A stretch of DNA of 57,912 nt from Bacteroidota bacterium. GTDB lineage: Bacteria > Bacteroidota > Bacteroidia > Flavobacteriales_D > Sanyastnellaceae. Location of the stretch: the NCBI GenBank assembly GCA_027621555.1, contig JAQCBJ010000009.1:1-57912 (forward strand), read 5' to 3'. Below are positions 1 to 10,010 of the stretch, piece after piece. The position numbers and the translations under genes are program-made. A model generated the notes under the pieces. That model was given only the letters and a program-made list of their open reading frames with translations, was not told the DNA's origin and ran no database searches. Positions within the stretch are counted from its first letter, which is position 1. Every line of letters starts with the position of its first letter.

Positions 1-984
1 TTCGAGTTTGTACTTGCTCACATCCATGCCAAACGCAAGGTTCTTGCCTTCGACGAGCTCTTCCAATTCGGTGAGAGACTTCTTTCCGAAGTTGCGGAAC
101 TTGAGCAGATCGTTCTTGTTGAAGGCGACGAGGTCGCCGAGAGAGTCAATGTCAGCCGCCTTGAGGCAGTTCAACGCGCGAACGCTGAGGTCCATGTCGG
201 CCAACTTGGTCTTGAGCAACTGGCGCATGTGCAAGCTGCTTTCGTCGAATTCTTCTTCGACGTTGCTGTCTTCTGGTTCGAGAGAAATCTTCTCATCTGA
301 GAACAACATGAAGTGGTGAATCAAAATCTTCGCCGCTTCCTGCAACGCTTGCTTCGGGTGAATGGACCCGTCGCAATCCAACTCGAGAATGAGCTTCTCG
401 TAGTCGGTGCGCTGCTCCACACGGAAGTTTTCGATGTCGTACTTCACATTGCGGATCGGCGTGAAAATGCTGTCAATCGCAATGGTGCCAATGGGGGAGT
501 CCTCACGCTTGTTTTCCTCGGCTGGAACGTAGCCACGCCCCTTTCCGATGGTCACAATCATGTTCAATCCCACGGATTCGTCCATGTTGCAAATGACCAA
601 GTCCGGATTCATCACCTGGAATGCAGATGTGAATTTGCCGAGATCACCTGCTGTCAATGTGCTCTGCCCTTTGACCGAGATGGTGACGGTTTCGGAATCG
701 GTGTCCTCAATGTGGCGACGGAAACGAACCTGCTTCAGGTTCAAAATGATTTCCGTGACATCTTCGACAACACCCTTGATTGTCGAGAATTCGTGGTCCA
801 CACCTTCCACGCGCAAGTTGGTGATTGCAAATCCTTCAAGAGACGAGAGCAAAATGCGTCGAAGCGCATTGCCCACGGTCAATCCAAAGCCAGGCTCCAA
901 CGGTCGGAATTCAAATTTCCCGTTGTAGTCTGTCGAATCGAGCATGATAACCTTGTCCGGCTGCTGAAAATCGAGAATAGCCAT
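1..984 (-). CDS. rpoA: RNA polymerase alpha subunit, 3' end cut by window
   Basis: The alpha subunit dimerises through its N-terminal domain to nucleate core RNA polymerase; its C-terminal domain contacts upstream DNA and activators. The frame opens at ATG 984 ([11 protein letters not shown]) and runs 328 codons to the window edge with no stop. The family is about 330 residues, so only a few residues are missing. The signature [18 protein letters not shown] is at residues ~26-43, and the C-terminal helix-hairpin-helix region contains [16 protein letters not shown]. It follows rpsD by 18 bp as the last visible gene of the ribosomal cluster. rplQ, the usual next gene, would lie outside the window. 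Confidence 0.97.
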   Translation of the reverse strand, partial: MAILDFQQPDKVIMLDSTDYNGKFEFRPLEPGFGLTVGNALRRILLSSLEGFAITNLRVEGVDHEFSTIKGVVEDVTEIILNLKQVRFRRHIEDTDSETVTISVKGQSTLTAGDLGKFTSAFQVMNPDLVICNMDESVGLNMIVTIGKGRGYVPAEENKREDSPIGTIAIDSIFTPIRNVKYDIENFRVEQRTDYEKLILELDCDGSIHPKQALQEAAKILIHHFMLFSDEKISLEPEDSNVEEEFDESSLHMRQLLKTKLADMDLSVRALNCLKAADIDSLGDLVAFNKNDLLKFRNFGKKSLTELEELVEGKNLAFGMDVSKYKLE

Positions 985-1002
985 AGTCTGTTGGTTCAAG
1001 GA

Positions 1003-1608
1003 TTACTTAGAGTACAATTCCACAATCAACGATTCCTTGATGTTCTCGGGAATCTGGTCGCGAGAAGGAATGTTGATCATCGTGCCGCTCATGGATTTGC
1101 CGTCCCAGCTCAGCCAGTCGTGCTTTTGGTTGCTGTTCGACAAGGATGCCGTCACAACTTCCAAAGACTTGCTCTTCTCACGCACACCCACAACATCTCC
1201 TTCACGCATGCGGTAGGATGGGATGTTCACCACAGATCCATTGACGGTGATGTGGCGGTGAGACACCAATTGACGTGCACCGCGGCGCGTTGGGGCAATC
1301 CCCAAACGGTAAACGATGTTGTCCAAACGGCGCTCACACAACTGGAGAAGAATCTCGCCGGTGATGCCTGATTTGGCGTTTGCTGCCTTAAACATGTTGG
1401 AGAATTGCTTCTCCAAGATGCCATACGTGTATTTGGCCTTCTGCTTTTCAGCGAGTTGCACAGAGTACTCTGACTCTTTCTTGCGACGACGGGTGTTGCC
1501 GTGCTGGCCTGGGCCGTAAGGACGGCGCTCGAGCGCCTTGTCTGGGCCAAAAATCGCTTCCTTAAAGCGACGAGTGATCTTGGATTTGGGTCCGCGGTAA
1601 CGTGCCAT
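1003..1608 (-). CDS. rpsD: 30S ribosomal protein S4
   Basis: Primary 16S rRNA binder that nucleates assembly of the 30S body; in many bacteria it also represses the alpha operon. 201 residues, starting [15 protein letters not shown], with the RNA-binding S4 domain at about residues 92-155 ([13 protein letters not shown], then the [12 protein letters not shown] region). The N-terminal zinc cysteines of C+ paralogs are absent, so this is the zinc-free form. It lies 28 bp after rpsK. Confidence 0.98.
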   Translation of the reverse strand: MARYRGPKSKITRRFKEAIFGPDKALERRPYGPGQHGNTRRRKKESEYSVQLAEKQKAKYTYGILEKQFSNMFKAANAKSGITGEILLQLCERRLDNIVYRLGIAPTRRGARQLVSHRHITVNGSVVNIPSYRMREGDVVGVREKSKSLEVVTASLSNSNQKHDWLSWDGKSMSGTMINIPSRDQIPENIKESLIVELYSK

Positions 1609-1636
1609 ATCTCTTTTTCTTTCTGTTCAACAACGA

Positions 1637-2020
1637 TTAAACGCGACGACGCTTTGGAGGGCGGCACCCGTTGTGTGGAAGCGGGGTCACATCCACAATT
1701 TCCATGACCTCAATGCCCATGTTGTGCAACGTCCGCATGGCGCTTTCGCGACCTTGACCAGGACCTTTCACGTACACTCGCACTTTTTTCAAGCCATATT
1801 CCAAGGCCTCCTTGCCGCAATCCTCAGCTGCACACTGTGCCGCGTAAGGAGTGTTTTTCTTGGAGCCCCGGAATCCCATCTTACCTGCGCTTGACCAGGA
1901 AATCACTTGACCGGTGTTGTTGGTCAGTGAGATGATGATGTTGTTGAAAGAAGAGTGGATGTGGGCTTCGCCCTGCGCTTCCACTTTGACCTTCTTTTTC
2001 TTTTTGACGGATTTAGCCAT
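1637..2020 (-). CDS. rpsK: 30S ribosomal protein S11
   Basis: Platform protein of the 30S subunit that helps shape the E-site mRNA path. 127 residues, with a lysine-rich start ([13 protein letters not shown]) and the conserved core [15 protein letters not shown], then [26 protein letters not shown]-like C-terminal signature (residues [18 protein letters not shown]). The 64 bp before it form the widest gap in the ribosomal block and hold two hairpins (separate entry). Confidence 0.98.
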   Translation of the reverse strand: MAKSVKKKKKVKVEAQGEAHIHSSFNNIIISLTNNTGQVISWSSAGKMGFRGSKKNTPYAAQCAAEDCGKEALEYGLKKVRVYVKGPGQGRESAMRTLHNMGIEVMEIVDVTPLPHNGCRPPKRRRV

Positions 2021-2049
2021 CGTCGTTGAATTTGGAGGTAATCGGTCCC

Positions 2050-2080
2050 TCAGGACCCAAAAAACTCAGACTCTCGTCTG
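2050..2080 (-). terminator. Terminator-like double hairpin between rpsM and rpsK
   Basis: Read on the minus strand, just after the rpsM stop, there is a 5-bp stem CAGAC/GTCTG with a GAGA loop (2080-2067), then AG and six T (2064-2059). A second stem, GGTCC/GGACC with a 4-nt loop (2057-2044), follows at once. The first hairpin has the shape of a weak intrinsic terminator, the second could be an antiterminator partner or a protein-binding site. Both lie inside the alpha-operon part of the cluster, where S4 autoregulation acts in other bacteria. Confidence 0.45.
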
Positions 2081-2084
2081 GAGA

Positions 2085-2453
2085 TTATTTCTTCTTGTTC
2101 GCCACCGTCTTACGCTTGCCCTTGCGAGTGCGTGAGTTGTTCTTGGTGCGCTGACCACGGAGGGGCAGCCCATTACGATGACGGATGCCTCGTTGGCAAC
2201 CAATGTCCATCAGGCGTTTGATGTCCTGAGACACTTCGGAACGCAACTCACCTTCCACCTTAAAGCCCGTGGCGATGGCGGTACGAATGGCGCCCACTTC
2301 GTCGTCAGACCAAGTTTCCACCTTTTTGTTCTCGTCCACACCTGCCTCAGCCAACACCTTTGCAGCGCGGCTGCGTCCGATGCCGTAGATGTAGGTCAGT
2401 GCAATAACTCCGCGCTTGTTGCGGGGGATGTCGATACCAGCAATACGTGCCAT
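2085..2453 (-). CDS. rpsM: 30S ribosomal protein S13
   Basis: Head protein of the 30S subunit that makes bridges to the 50S subunit and touches P-site tRNA with its tail. 122 residues: [15 protein letters not shown], the helix-hairpin-helix [33 protein letters not shown], then a basic tail ending VANKKK. 26 bp after rpmJ. Confidence 0.98.
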   Translation of the reverse strand: MARIAGIDIPRNKRGVIALTYIYGIGRSRAAKVLAEAGVDENKKVETWSDDEVGAIRTAIATGFKVEGELRSEVSQDIKRLMDIGCQRGIRHRNGLPLRGQRTKNNSRTRKGKRKTVANKKK

Positions 2454-2479
2454 GCGATCGTGATTTAAACAGTTCAGGA

Positions 2480-2596
2480 TTAACCCTGACGCTGCTTCAT
2501 TTTAGGGTTCTTCTTGTTGATGACGTAAAGACGTCCTTTCCGGCGAACGATTTTGCAATCGGCCGTACGCTTCTTCAGGGATGCGCGAGTTTTCAT
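2480..2596 (-). CDS. rpmJ: 50S ribosomal protein L36
   Basis: Small 23S rRNA-binding protein near the peptidyl-transferase side of the 50S subunit. Reading the minus strand from ATG 2596 to TAA 2480 gives 38 residues, beginning [20 protein letters not shown] and ending NPKMKQRQG, which matches the L36 family along its full length. Only one cysteine (residue 14) of the four zinc ligands remains, so this is the zinc-free form. It lies 10 bp after infA. Confidence 0.95.
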   Translation of the reverse strand: MKTRASLKKRTADCKIVRRKGRLYVINKKNPKMKQRQG

Positions 2597-2606
2597 GATG
2601 CTCTTT

Positions 2607-2828
2607 TTATTTCTTGTACCGGAATGTGATGCGCCCTTTGGACAAATCGTAGGGGCTCATCTCGCATTTCACGCGATCGCCAGGCAAAATCTTGATGTAG
2701 TACATACGCATCTTACCAGAGATGTGGGCCATGATGGTGTGCCCATTCTCGAGCTCGACACGGAAGCGCGCATTGGAAAGCGCTTCCAAGATGGTGCCGT
2801 CTTGTGTGATCGACGTTTGTTTCGCCAT
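2607..2828 (-). CDS. infA: Translation initiation factor IF-1
   Basis: OB-fold factor that occupies the A site of the 30S subunit and helps IF-2 and IF-3 select initiator tRNA. 73 residues, the normal size: [17 protein letters not shown], the OB-fold core [20 protein letters not shown] and the conserved end [13 protein letters not shown]. It lies 8 bp after map and 10 bp before rpmJ. Confidence 0.98.
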   Translation of the reverse strand: MAKQTSITQDGTILEALSNARFRVELENGHTIMAHISGKMRMYYIKILPGDRVKCEMSPYDLSKGRITFRYKK

Positions 2829-2836
2829 ACTGTATC

Positions 2837-3637
2837 TCAGTTCGTATTCTTCGAATTCAAAACTTCTTCAATGTCTTTGAAGCTGGAGAGAACGTCTGCC
2901 TTGCCTTGGCGCACAACCACGTCGTGCTCAAAGTGGGCGCTGACGAGTCCGTCTCGGGTGACGATGGTCCAACCGTCTTCGGCCTGGCCCACTTCACGGG
3001 TTCCCAAATTGATCATGGGTTCGATGGCCAAAACCATACCGTCCATGAGCTTGGGTCCGTTTCCCCGGCGACCGTAGTTGGGGACTTCTGGAGCCTCGTG
3101 AAGGTCCTTTCCCAAACCGTGTCCCACCAATTCCCGCACCACGCCGTAACCGAGGTTTTCAGCATGTTGCTGGCAAGCGAAACCGATGTCGCCAATGCGT
3201 TTGCCCACCACGGCCTGCTCAATCGCAAGATTCAAGCATTCTTTGGTGGCTTCAAGTAGAGCATGCACTTCTGGAGCCACCTCCCCCACCTCGAAGGTGT
3301 AGGCGCTGTCTCCGTAGAAGCCATTCATCAACACCCCGCAATCCACAGACACGATGTCTCCGTTTTGAAGCGGCGTGTTGTTGGGGATGCCATGGACCAC
3401 AGCTTCGTTCACCGAGGTACACAAGGAGTTGGGGAATCCCCCGTAACCCTTGAATCCCGGCTCTGCGCCGTGGTCGCGAATGAACTCTTCCGCAACCGCA
3501 TCGAGATCGAGCGTGGTCACTCCCGGTTTGACCCGAGCGGCGACCTCCGCCAACGTTCTCCCAACAAGCAAAGAACTCAACCGAATGAGTTCGACCTCTT
3601 CGTCCGTTTTGATCCGGACTCGTCGACCCAAACTCAT
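2837..3637 (-). CDS. map: Type I methionine aminopeptidase
   Basis: Removes the initiator methionine from nascent proteins with a two-metal active site. 266 residues from ATG 3637 ([19 protein letters not shown]). The metal ligands are visible in [18 protein letters not shown] (two Asp), in [10 protein letters not shown] (His) and in two Glu near AIEPMINLG and FEHDVVV. An in-frame upstream start at 3697 exists but would lie inside secY; 3637 leaves a 7-bp gap and has AAGG a few bases before the ATG, so it is preferred. Confidence 0.95.
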   Translation of the reverse strand: MSLGRRVRIKTDEEVELIRLSSLLVGRTLAEVAARVKPGVTTLDLDAVAEEFIRDHGAEPGFKGYGGFPNSLCTSVNEAVVHGIPNNTPLQNGDIVSVDCGVLMNGFYGDSAYTFEVGEVAPEVHALLEATKECLNLAIEQAVVGKRIGDIGFACQQHAENLGYGVVRELVGHGLGKDLHEAPEVPNYGRRGNGPKLMDGMVLAIEPMINLGTREVGQAEDGWTIVTRDGLVSAHFEHDVVVRQGKADVLSSFKDIEEVLNSKNTN

Positions 3638-3644
3638 TCGAACC

Positions 3645-4991
3645 TTAGCCTGCGATTCCTCCCACAGGTGACTGTGGTCGTCCACGCATTTTTCCACTCT
3701 TCATCAAACCGTCGTAGCGACGAGAAAGCAGGTAGCTCTCGATTTGCTGAAGGGTATCCAAAATCACTCCAACCATGATCAACAGAGAGGTTCCTCCGAA
3801 GAAGATGGCAAAAGTCTGTGCTTTCGTCAATCCAAGCTGGAACACAATCGCAGGCAACACCGCGATGAGTCCCAAGAAAATGGCTCCTGGCAACGTGATG
3901 CGAGAAAGCACCTCGTCCAAGAATTCCGCCGTAGGACGGCCTGGCTTCACACCAGGAACAAAGCTGTTCTGACGCTTCAGGTCGTCCGCCATTTGGTTGG
4001 GGTTGACCGTAATCGCCGTGTAGAAGTAGGTGAACACGACAATCATTGCGAAGAACAGCACATTGTACCACAAGCCGTTGAAGTCGCTCAACGATTGAAG
4101 CACCTCGCTTCCCTGGAACGTTTCGCTCTGGGTCAAGTACAACGGCACAAACATGATCGCCTGTGCGAAAATGATGGGCATCACACCCGAGCTGTTCACC
4201 TTCAATGGAATGAAGCTGCGTGCTCCTTCTCCTGTGGGAAGAGCGCTGCCGCCTTGCTGCATTTTAGCCATCTGCACGGGAACCTTGCGCAAAGCTTGCA
4301 CCAAGGCCACGCTGGCACCAATGACAATCAACAAGAAGGCAAGCTCCACCAAGAAGAAGAACAACGTGGTGTCAGGGTGTGCAAATTCTTGCACAATGGC
4401 CTGAGGGAACGTAGCAATGATGCCGATCATGATGAGCAACGAAATGCCGTTGCCGACTCCTTTGTCTGTGATGCGCTCACCCAACCACATGATGAGCAGC
4501 GTGCTGCACGTCAAAATGGTCACGGCTGAGAACCACCAAAAGGCACTTGGGTCTTGGACCACACCAGGAACGCTCACCACAGAGGAAGCGAGGTAACCAG
4601 GAGCTTGAACCAACGTGATGGCGATGGTCAAGAATCGGGTCCACTGGTTGATCTTGTTTCGTCCGCTTTCGCCCTCCTTCTGCAACTTTTGCACTGCGGG
4701 TACCGCAATGCTCAGGAGCTGAATGATGATCGATGCCGAGATGTATGGCATAATGCCCAACGCGAAGATGGAGGCACGCGTGAAAGCGCCACCTGTGAAG
4801 AGCGACAAGATGTCACCCAAACCACCTGAACCGAGTTGGCTCATCTGCTCCGCCAAAACATCGCTGTTCACTCCTGGGAGCACGATGAACGAGCCCAGAC
4901 GGTACACCAAAACCAAGCCGAGCGTGATGCCGAGCTTCTGACGCAATTCCTCGTGGCGCCAGATGTCTCCGAGTTTTTGGAAGAACCTCAT
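3645..4991 (-). CDS. secY: Protein translocase channel subunit SecY
   Basis: Central pore of the Sec translocase in the inner membrane; with SecE and SecG it passes unfolded proteins driven by SecA or the ribosome. 448 residues with ten predicted membrane helices. Family landmarks include [10 protein letters not shown] near the N-terminus, the plug-region [26 protein letters not shown]-type segment (residues ~60-85) and [14 protein letters not shown]-like loop ahead of helix 8. It overlaps rplO by 4 bp (ATGA), suggesting translational coupling. Confidence 0.97.
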   Translation of the reverse strand: MRFFQKLGDIWRHEELRQKLGITLGLVLVYRLGSFIVLPGVNSDVLAEQMSQLGSGGLGDILSLFTGGAFTRASIFALGIMPYISASIIIQLLSIAVPAVQKLQKEGESGRNKINQWTRFLTIAITLVQAPGYLASSVVSVPGVVQDPSAFWWFSAVTILTCSTLLIMWLGERITDKGVGNGISLLIMIGIIATFPQAIVQEFAHPDTTLFFFLVELAFLLIVIGASVALVQALRKVPVQMAKMQQGGSALPTGEGARSFIPLKVNSSGVMPIIFAQAIMFVPLYLTQSETFQGSEVLQSLSDFNGLWYNVLFFAMIVVFTYFYTAITVNPNQMADDLKRQNSFVPGVKPGRPTAEFLDEVLSRITLPGAIFLGLIAVLPAIVFQLGLTKAQTFAIFFGGTSLLIMVGVILDTLQQIESYLLSRRYDGLMKSGKMRGRPQSPVGGIAG

Positions 4992-5449
4992 TTCGCGTGA
5001 CGGTCAATGGTCGAGCACTTCCCTCCCGCGCCTTCGATGGCCGCGGTGGCGGATTTGCTAAACTGGTGAGCAGAAACTTCCACGCCGGCGGACAATTCGC
5101 CGCGGCCGAGGATTTTCACGAGATCGTGTTTGCTGGCCAAGCCGTTCGCCACGAGGTCTGCAGGTGTGACAGCCTTGAGACCGGTCTTCTCCACAAGCGC
5201 CTGGATGGTGTCAAGGTTGATGCCCTTGTACTCCACACGGTTGGGATTCTTGAAACCGAACTTGGGAACGCGGCGCTGCAAAGGCATTTGTCCACCTTCA
5301 AATCCAATTTTGGATTTGTAGCCTGAACGTGACTTTGCGCCCTTGTGACCGCGTGTAGAAGTGCCTCCGTGACCGGAGCCTTCACCGCGTCCAACTCGCT
5401 TGCGCTGCTTCCGAGATCCTGATGCAGGGGTAAGATTGCTAAGATTCAT
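4988..5449 (-). CDS. rplO: 50S ribosomal protein L15
   Basis: Late-assembling 50S protein that binds 23S rRNA domains. 153 residues, starting [20 protein letters not shown], followed by the Gly/Arg-rich [20 protein letters not shown] typical of L15 and the C-terminal [12 protein letters not shown]. 19 bp after rpmD; its stop overlaps the secY start. Confidence 0.98.
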   Translation of the reverse strand: MNLSNLTPASGSRKQRKRVGRGEGSGHGGTSTRGHKGAKSRSGYKSKIGFEGGQMPLQRRVPKFGFKNPNRVEYKGINLDTIQALVEKTGLKAVTPADLVANGLASKHDLVKILGRGELSAGVEVSAHQFSKSATAAIEGAGGKCSTIDRHAK

Positions 5450-5468
5450 GGAATGTGCTGGTTAATGA

Positions 5469-5648
5469 TTATTTCTTTTCCACTTTCACCAAGTGACCCA
5501 CGGCGCGCACCATGCCCATGATTTGGGGGGTGTCTTCGTGTTCCACGGGGTTGTGGAGTTTTTTCAATCCGAGAGCCTTGATGGTCTCTTTCTGACGCTT
5601 GGTGCGGTTGATCGCACTGCGTACCTGAGTGATGACAATTTTGCCCAT
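5469..5648 (-). CDS. rpmD: 50S ribosomal protein L30
   Basis: Small 50S protein. Translation of the minus strand from ATG 5648 to TAA 5469 gives 59 residues: MGKIVITQVRSAINRTKRQK, then LGLKKLHN and GMVRAVGHLVKVEKK at the end. That is the full L30 family length and pattern. It is 11 bp after rpsE and 19 bp before rplO, the standard spc-operon slot. Confidence 0.95.
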   Translation of the reverse strand: MGKIVITQVRSAINRTKRQKETIKALGLKKLHNPVEHEDTPQIMGMVRAVGHLVKVEKK

Positions 5649-5659
5649 ACCAAAAAGGA

Positions 5660-6205
5660 TTATCCGTTAAACACTTTGGTGACAGGAATGCCGCGCAACT
5701 GCGCAACATCTTGAGCGCTGCGCAACTCCTTGAGGGCGTTGAACGTCGCCTTCACCACGTTGTGAGGGTTGGAAGAACCCAAGGACTTGGCAAGGACGTC
5801 AGTGATGCCAGCGCTTTCGAGCACTGCACGCATCGCACCTCCAGCAATCACACCCGTACCTGGAGAGGCGGGGCGAATCAAGATGTGTGCACCTGCGTAC
5901 TTCATCTCCTGTGCGTGAGGAATGGTTCCGTTCACAAGCGGAACGCTGATCATGTCCTTCTTGCCATCTTCAATGCCCTTTTGAATGGCCGTGGCCACTT
6001 CTCGGCTCTTGCCGAGACCGTGTCCCACCTTGCCCTTCTCGTCGCCGACGACGACAATGGCGCTGAAGCTGAACGTGCGACCACCTTTGGTCGTCTTCGC
6101 CACACGGTTGATGCCAACCAAGCGGTCCTTCAAATCTGGATCTCCGGTGCGCGATTGCTGCTCCCGGTTTCCACCTCGTTTTTGTTGACGTTGATTCTGT
6201 GACAT
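5660..6205 (-). CDS. rpsE: 30S ribosomal protein S5
   Basis: 30S protein involved in mRNA unwinding at the entry channel and in decoding accuracy. 181 residues from ATG 6205 ([13 protein letters not shown]). Motifs: [20 protein letters not shown] and [17 protein letters not shown] in the N-terminal double-stranded-RNA-binding fold, then [19 protein letters not shown] one codon upstream (6208) is also possible; ATG is chosen. 4 bp after rplR. Confidence 0.97.
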   Translation of the reverse strand: MSQNQRQQKRGGNREQQSRTGDPDLKDRLVGINRVAKTTKGGRTFSFSAIVVVGDEKGKVGHGLGKSREVATAIQKGIEDGKKDMISVPLVNGTIPHAQEMKYAGAHILIRPASPGTGVIAGGAMRAVLESAGITDVLAKSLGSSNPHNVVKATFNALKELRSAQDVAQLRGIPVTKVFNG

Positions 6206-6209
6206 CACA

Positions 6210-6560
6210 TTAGAATTTCAAGCCGCCCTCACGAGCCGCTTCAGCGAGTTTTTGAATGCGACCGTGGTAGAGGTATCCGTTGCGGTCAAACACCACCTGC
6301 GTGATGCCTGCGGCTTGGGCCTTCTCTGCGATGAGCTTGCCCACGGCTGCTGCCTGGTCCAACTTGGCGCCCTTCGCGTCATCTCCAAGCGAAGAGGCTG
6401 CGGCCAACGTGCGGCCTGCCAAATCGTCAATGACCTGAGCGTAAATCTGCTTGTTGCTGCGGAACACCGTGAGGCGCGGACGCTCAGCGGTTCCCTGCAC
6501 ACGACCGCGAACACGGGTCTTGATGCGCAAACGAGCTTTTGCTTTCTTCTTCGTATCCAT
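6210..6560 (-). CDS. rplR: 50S ribosomal protein L18
   Basis: Binds 5S rRNA together with L5 and attaches it to the 50S subunit. 116 residues: a basic N-terminus ([19 protein letters not shown]), [20 protein letters not shown], and the terminal [20 protein letters not shown] characteristic of L18. 9 bp after rplF. Confidence 0.97.
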   Translation of the reverse strand: MDTKKKAKARLRIKTRVRGRVQGTAERPRLTVFRSNKQIYAQVIDDLAGRTLAAASSLGDDAKGAKLDQAAAVGKLIAEKAQAAGITQVVFDRNGYLYHGRIQKLAEAAREGGLKF

Positions 6561-6569
6561 GGCTTCAGA

Positions 6570-7121
6570 TTATTTCGCTGCGGTTTTACCAGCCTTGCGA
6601 CGGATCTGCTCGCCCACAAAGCGAACACCCTTGCCTTTGTAAGGCTCAATCTTGCGCAACGTGCGGATTTTGGCAGCAACCATACCCAGCAACTGCTTGT
6701 CGTGAGACGACAGCGTCACGGTTGGGGCTTCCCCCTTCTTGGTTTCTGTTTCCAACTTGATTTCCTTGGGCAATTCTAAGATGATGGGGTGGCTGTAGCC
6801 CAGGCTCAAGTTGAGCTGCTGGCCTTGGTGCGCAGCACGGAAACCCACACCCACCATTTGAAGCTGCACAGAGTAACCTTCGGATACTCCAGTGATCATG
6901 TTCTGGATCAAGGCGCGGAACAAGCCGTGCTTGGCTCGCGTGTCCTTGTCGTCGTTGGGGCGAGTTACCGTCAAGACATTCTCGGCGTATTCTAGCCCGA
7001 GAATCTCGTCCACCTCCTGCGTCAACTCCCCTTTGGGGCCCTTGACAGACACAACGTTGCCCTGAATGGAGAGTTCAACTCCACTGGGAACGGTGATGGG
7101 ATTTTTTCCAATTCGGCTCAT
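6570..7121 (-). CDS. rplF: 50S ribosomal protein L6
   Basis: Duplicated-fold protein near the sarcin-ricin loop and the translation-factor binding site. 183 residues, beginning MSRIGKNPITVPSGVEL. The second domain ends in KIRTLRKIEPYKGKGVRFVG, a family signature. 6 bp after rpsH. Confidence 0.98.
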   Translation of the reverse strand: MSRIGKNPITVPSGVELSIQGNVVSVKGPKGELTQEVDEILGLEYAENVLTVTRPNDDKDTRAKHGLFRALIQNMITGVSEGYSVQLQMVGVGFRAAHQGQQLNLSLGYSHPIILELPKEIKLETETKKGEAPTVTLSSHDKQLLGMVAAKIRTLRKIEPYKGKGVRFVGEQIRRKAGKTAAK

Positions 7122-7127
7122 GACGGA

Positions 7128-7526
7128 TCAGTAAACAGTGCAAAGAATTTCGCCACCCACGTTCAAACGACGTGCTTCCTTGTCAGTCATCATGCCCTTG
7201 GACGTGCTGATGATGCTGACGCCGAGACCGTTCAACACGCGTGGCAGGTCACCAGAACCTGCGTAGCGGCGAAGACCGGGCTTGGAGTAGCGCTTGATTT
7301 CGGTAATTGCTGGTCGACGTGACTTGGCGTCGTAACGCAAGGCAATTTTGATGCTGCCTGTGTGTCCTTCGTCGACAAACTTGTAATTCAGGATGTAGCC
7401 TTGGTCAAACAAGATTTTGGTCAACTCCTTCTTCACATTGGAAGCAGGAATCTCCACCACCTTGTGACGGGCCATCTGCGCATTGCGAATGCGCGTCAAG
7501 TAATCGGAAATGGGATCGCTATGCAT
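7128..7526 (-). CDS. rpsH: 30S ribosomal protein S8
   Basis: Binds the central domain of 16S rRNA; in other bacteria it represses the spc operon by binding rplE mRNA. 132 residues, beginning MHSDPISDYLTRIRNAQMA and ending with the S8 signature GVSIISTSKGMMTDKEARR. 17 bp after rpsN. Confidence 0.98.
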   Translation of the reverse strand: MHSDPISDYLTRIRNAQMARHKVVEIPASNVKKELTKILFDQGYILNYKFVDEGHTGSIKIALRYDAKSRRPAITEIKRYSKPGLRRYAGSGDLPRVLNGLGVSIISTSKGMMTDKEARRLNVGGEILCTVY

Positions 7527-7543
7527 GACTTCTCGTATTCAGA

Positions 7544-7813
7544 TTACCAGCTGGCTTTTTTCACGCCAGGGATGCGTCCAGACAAGGCCATCTTGCGGAA
7601 CAGGACTCGGCTGATGCCGAACTGACGCATGAAGCCACGGGGACGACCCGTGATTTGACAACGGTTGTGCAAACGCACCGCTGCAGAGTTGGGTGGCAAC
7701 TTCTGGAGGCCTTCCCAATCGCCAGCTTCTTTCAATGCCGCGCGCTTGGCTGCGTACTTCGCCACAAGACGTTCACGCTTGCGCTCGCGGGCTTTCATGG
7801 ATTCTTTCGCCAT
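7544..7813 (-). CDS. rpsN: 30S ribosomal protein S14 (zinc-free form)
   Basis: 30S head protein. 89 residues, the length of the long, zinc-independent S14; CxxC pairs are absent. Signature: [20 protein letters not shown] followed by [22 protein letters not shown] at the C-terminus (given as positions ~66-89). 3 bp after rplE. Confidence 0.97.
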   Translation of the reverse strand: MAKESMKARERKRERLVAKYAAKRAALKEAGDWEGLQKLPPNSAAVRLHNRCQITGRPRGFMRQFGISRVLFRKMALSGRIPGVKKASW

Positions 7814-7816
7814 GGC

Positions 7817-8371
7817 TTAGTTCTTTTTGAATGGGAAACCGAACGCTTCGAGGAGAGCTTTCGCTTCCGCATCCGTCTTCGCGGTGGTCACAATGGTGAT
7901 GTCCATCCCGTTGATGTTCTTCACCTTATCGAGGTCGATCTCGGGGTAGATGATCTGCTCTTTGATGCCAAACGTGAAGTTTCCGCGTCCGTCAAAGCCC
8001 TTGGCCTTGACGCCTTGGAAGTCACGGGTACGAGGCAACGACACCGCGATCAAACGATCGAGGAATTCGTACATGCGCTCGCGACGCAACGTCACACGTG
8101 CACCGATGGGCATGCCCTTACGCAACTTAAAGTTCGAAACGTCCTTCGTGGAAAGGGTTGGCACCGCCATTTGACCGGCAATCGTGCTCATTTCTTCCAC
8201 TGCCGTATCGACCATCTTGCGGTCAGCGACAGCCTTGCCCAAACCTTGGTTCAAGCAAATCTTTTGAATGCGCGGCACCTGCATGGCAGACTTGTACTCA
8301 AACTGCTTCATCAAAGCAGGAGCAATTTCTTCCGCGTATTGCGTTTGGAGTCGTGGAATGTAGCTCATCAC
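7817..8371 (-). CDS. rplE: 50S ribosomal protein L5
   Basis: Binds 5S rRNA and contacts P-site tRNA; forms an inter-subunit bridge with S13. 184 residues: [20 protein letters not shown], then [15 protein letters not shown] and GLDITIV-like C-terminal segment ([20 protein letters not shown]). Its start overlaps the rplX stop by 4 bp (ATGA). Confidence 0.98.
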   Translation of the reverse strand: MMSYIPRLQTQYAEEIAPALMKQFEYKSAMQVPRIQKICLNQGLGKAVADRKMVDTAVEEMSTIAGQMAVPTLSTKDVSNFKLRKGMPIGARVTLRRERMYEFLDRLIAVSLPRTRDFQGVKAKGFDGRGNFTFGIKEQIIYPEIDLDKVKNINGMDITIVTTAKTDAEAKALLEAFGFPFKKN

Positions 8372-8688
8372 TTCAGCTCCTCATTGGTTTTCTTCGAAAA
8401 ACGGACCAGCTTGCCGTCGTCGCCTTTCCGACGTCCAACGCGCGTAGCGTTTCCAGCACCGTCGACCACCATCACGTTGCTGATGTGAATTCCGGCTTCC
8501 ACCGTGGTCACACCACCCTGAGGGTTGGTTGGGCTGGGCTTCACGTGCTTGGTGACGATGTTCACACCTTCCACCACGACGCGGTCCTTCTTGCGGTCGA
8601 CAGCCAACACCGTTCCCTCCTTGCCGCGGTTGCCGCCGGAGATCACTTTGACCGTATCGCCCTTCTTAACTTTTACTCTCTTGAACAT
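8368..8688 (-). CDS. rplX: 50S ribosomal protein L24
   Basis: Assembly initiator of the 50S subunit, carrying a KOW motif. 106 residues from ATG 8688 ([20 protein letters not shown]), with [20 protein letters not shown] as the KOW segment. An in-frame start at 8727 would run into rplN and add 13 residues unlike the family, so 8688 is used, 10 bp after rplN. Confidence 0.96.
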   Translation of the reverse strand: MFKRVKVKKGDTVKVISGGNRGKEGTVLAVDRKKDRVVVEGVNIVTKHVKPSPTNPQGGVTTVEAGIHISNVMVVDGAGNATRVGRRKGDDGKLVRFSKKTNEELK

Positions 8689-8698
8689 GCTTCGTGGG

Positions 8699-9067
8699 TT
8701 ACAACACCTCGGGTGCGAGTGAAACAATCTTCATGAAGTCCTTTTCGCGCAGCTCGCGAGCCACAGGACCAAAAATGCGTGTTCCACGCATGTCGCTGTT
8801 CGCGTTCAACAACACAATGGCGTTGTCGTCGAAGCGGATGTACGACCCGTCAGGGCGACGTACTTCCTTTTTCGTGCGAACCACAACGGCTTTCGACACC
8901 GTGCCTTTCTTCACGTTGCCGTTCGGTGTCGCGCTTTTAATAGCCACGACCACCGTATCGCCGACAGACGCGTAGCGCCGCTTGGTGCCTCCCAACACGC
9001 GGATGCAAAGGGCTTCCTTCGCACCGCTGTTGTCAGCGACCTTCATTCGGGATTCTTGCTGGATCAT
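8699..9067 (-). CDS. rplN: 50S ribosomal protein L14
   Basis: Beta-barrel 50S protein at the subunit interface that also binds the silencing factor RsfS. 122 residues: [33 protein letters not shown] and [14 protein letters not shown] are all family signatures. 26 bp after rpsQ. Confidence 0.98.
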   Translation of the reverse strand: MIQQESRMKVADNSGAKEALCIRVLGGTKRRYASVGDTVVVAIKSATPNGNVKKGTVSKAVVVRTKKEVRRPDGSYIRFDDNAIVLLNANSDMRGTRIFGPVARELREKDFMKIVSLAPEVL

Positions 9068-9093
9068 CGTTCAGTCTTTTTCTCTTCCCTGGA

Positions 9094-9363
9094 TTACTTC
9101 GCACGCTCCACGACCTCCACCAATCGCCAGCACTTGCGCTTGCTCATTGGACGAGTCTCCATGATACGTACGGTGTCCCCGATGTTGCAGGTCTGCTCCT
9201 CATCGTGGGCCACAAACTTCTTGGTGCGCTTGACAAACTTCCCGTACATCGGGTGCTTCTCCTTGCGCTCTACAGAAACCACAATGCTCTTGTCCATTTT
9301 GTTGGACGTCACAATGCCGATGCGCTCCTTCCGGAGGTTGCGCGTAGTTGCTTCAGTGCTCAT
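9094..9363 (-). CDS. rpsQ: 30S ribosomal protein S17
   Basis: OB-fold 16S rRNA-binding protein. 89 residues: [20 protein letters not shown] near the N-terminus, [19 protein letters not shown], and the C-terminal [19 protein letters not shown] signature. 8 bp after rpmC. Confidence 0.98.
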   Translation of the reverse strand: MSTEATTRNLRKERIGIVTSNKMDKSIVVSVERKEKHPMYGKFVKRTKKFVAHDEEQTCNIGDTVRIMETRPMSKRKCWRLVEVVERAK

Positions 9364-9371
9364 GATTTCTC

Positions 9372-9569
9372 TCAGTTGGCGTTTTTACGAGCGTTTTGCT
9401 CAGTCAACAAACGGGCGATGTCACGCTTCTTCTCAGACAACGCCTTAGGCGATTCAAGACCCGCAATCGTGTGGTTGAAGCGGAGCTTGGCCAGTGCATC
9501 ACGCTCGATGTCGATGCGTTCTTGCAGGTCCTTGTCGGACAACTGGCGAATTTCAGTGTTGGCAATCAT
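9372..9569 (-). CDS. rpmC: 50S ribosomal protein L29
   Basis: Coiled helical protein beside the polypeptide exit tunnel, part of the docking site for trigger factor and SRP. 65 residues from ATG 9569 ([19 protein letters not shown]), ending [18 protein letters not shown] longer in-frame start at 9605 would lie within rplP; 9569 gives the usual ATGA overlap with rplP. Confidence 0.96.
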   Translation of the reverse strand: MIANTEIRQLSDKDLQERIDIERDALAKLRFNHTIAGLESPKALSEKKRDIARLLTEQNARKNAN

Positions 9570-9988
9570 GATCCTGCGTAATCTGGGCGGATGACAAACT
9601 TGCACTTCACTGGAAGCTTCTGAGCTCCCAAGCGCAAGGCCTCTTGTGCGGTTTCCAAAGGCACACCGTCGACCTCAAACATGATGCGGCCAGGGCGAAC
9701 AGGAGCAACCCAATGGCTGGGAGCACCTTTACCCTTACCCATACGAACCTCAGCAGGCTTCGACGTGATGGGCTTGTCTGGGAAAATGCGAATCCACACT
9801 TTACCCTCACGCTTCATGTAGCGGTTGATGGCAATACGAGCTGCCTCGATCTGACGAGAAGTGATGAAACCCACTTCCATCGTCTTGATGGCAAACGAAC
9901 CGTAAGCAATCGTGCTTCCACGTTGTGCGAGACCGCGAACGCGGCCCTTTTGCATCTTACGGAACTTGGTACGTTTTGGCTGTAGCAT
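9566..9988 (-). CDS. rplP: 50S ribosomal protein L16
   Basis: 50S protein near the A-site tRNA elbow, needed for peptidyl-transferase activity. 140 residues: [59 protein letters not shown] are diagnostic. 22 bp after rpsC and overlapping rpmC by 4 bp. Confidence 0.98.
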   Translation of the reverse strand: MLQPKRTKFRKMQKGRVRGLAQRGSTIAYGSFAIKTMEVGFITSRQIEAARIAINRYMKREGKVWIRIFPDKPITSKPAEVRMGKGKGAPSHWVAPVRPGRIMFEVDGVPLETAQEALRLGAQKLPVKCKFVIRPDYAGS

Positions 9989-10010
9989 AACTCTTCAGCG
10001 TTGCGTTCAA

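Noticed and set aside
2480-2596. Loss of zinc ligands in L36 as a defect
   Set aside because: The zinc-free form is usual for the phylum, and the rest of the protein is intact.
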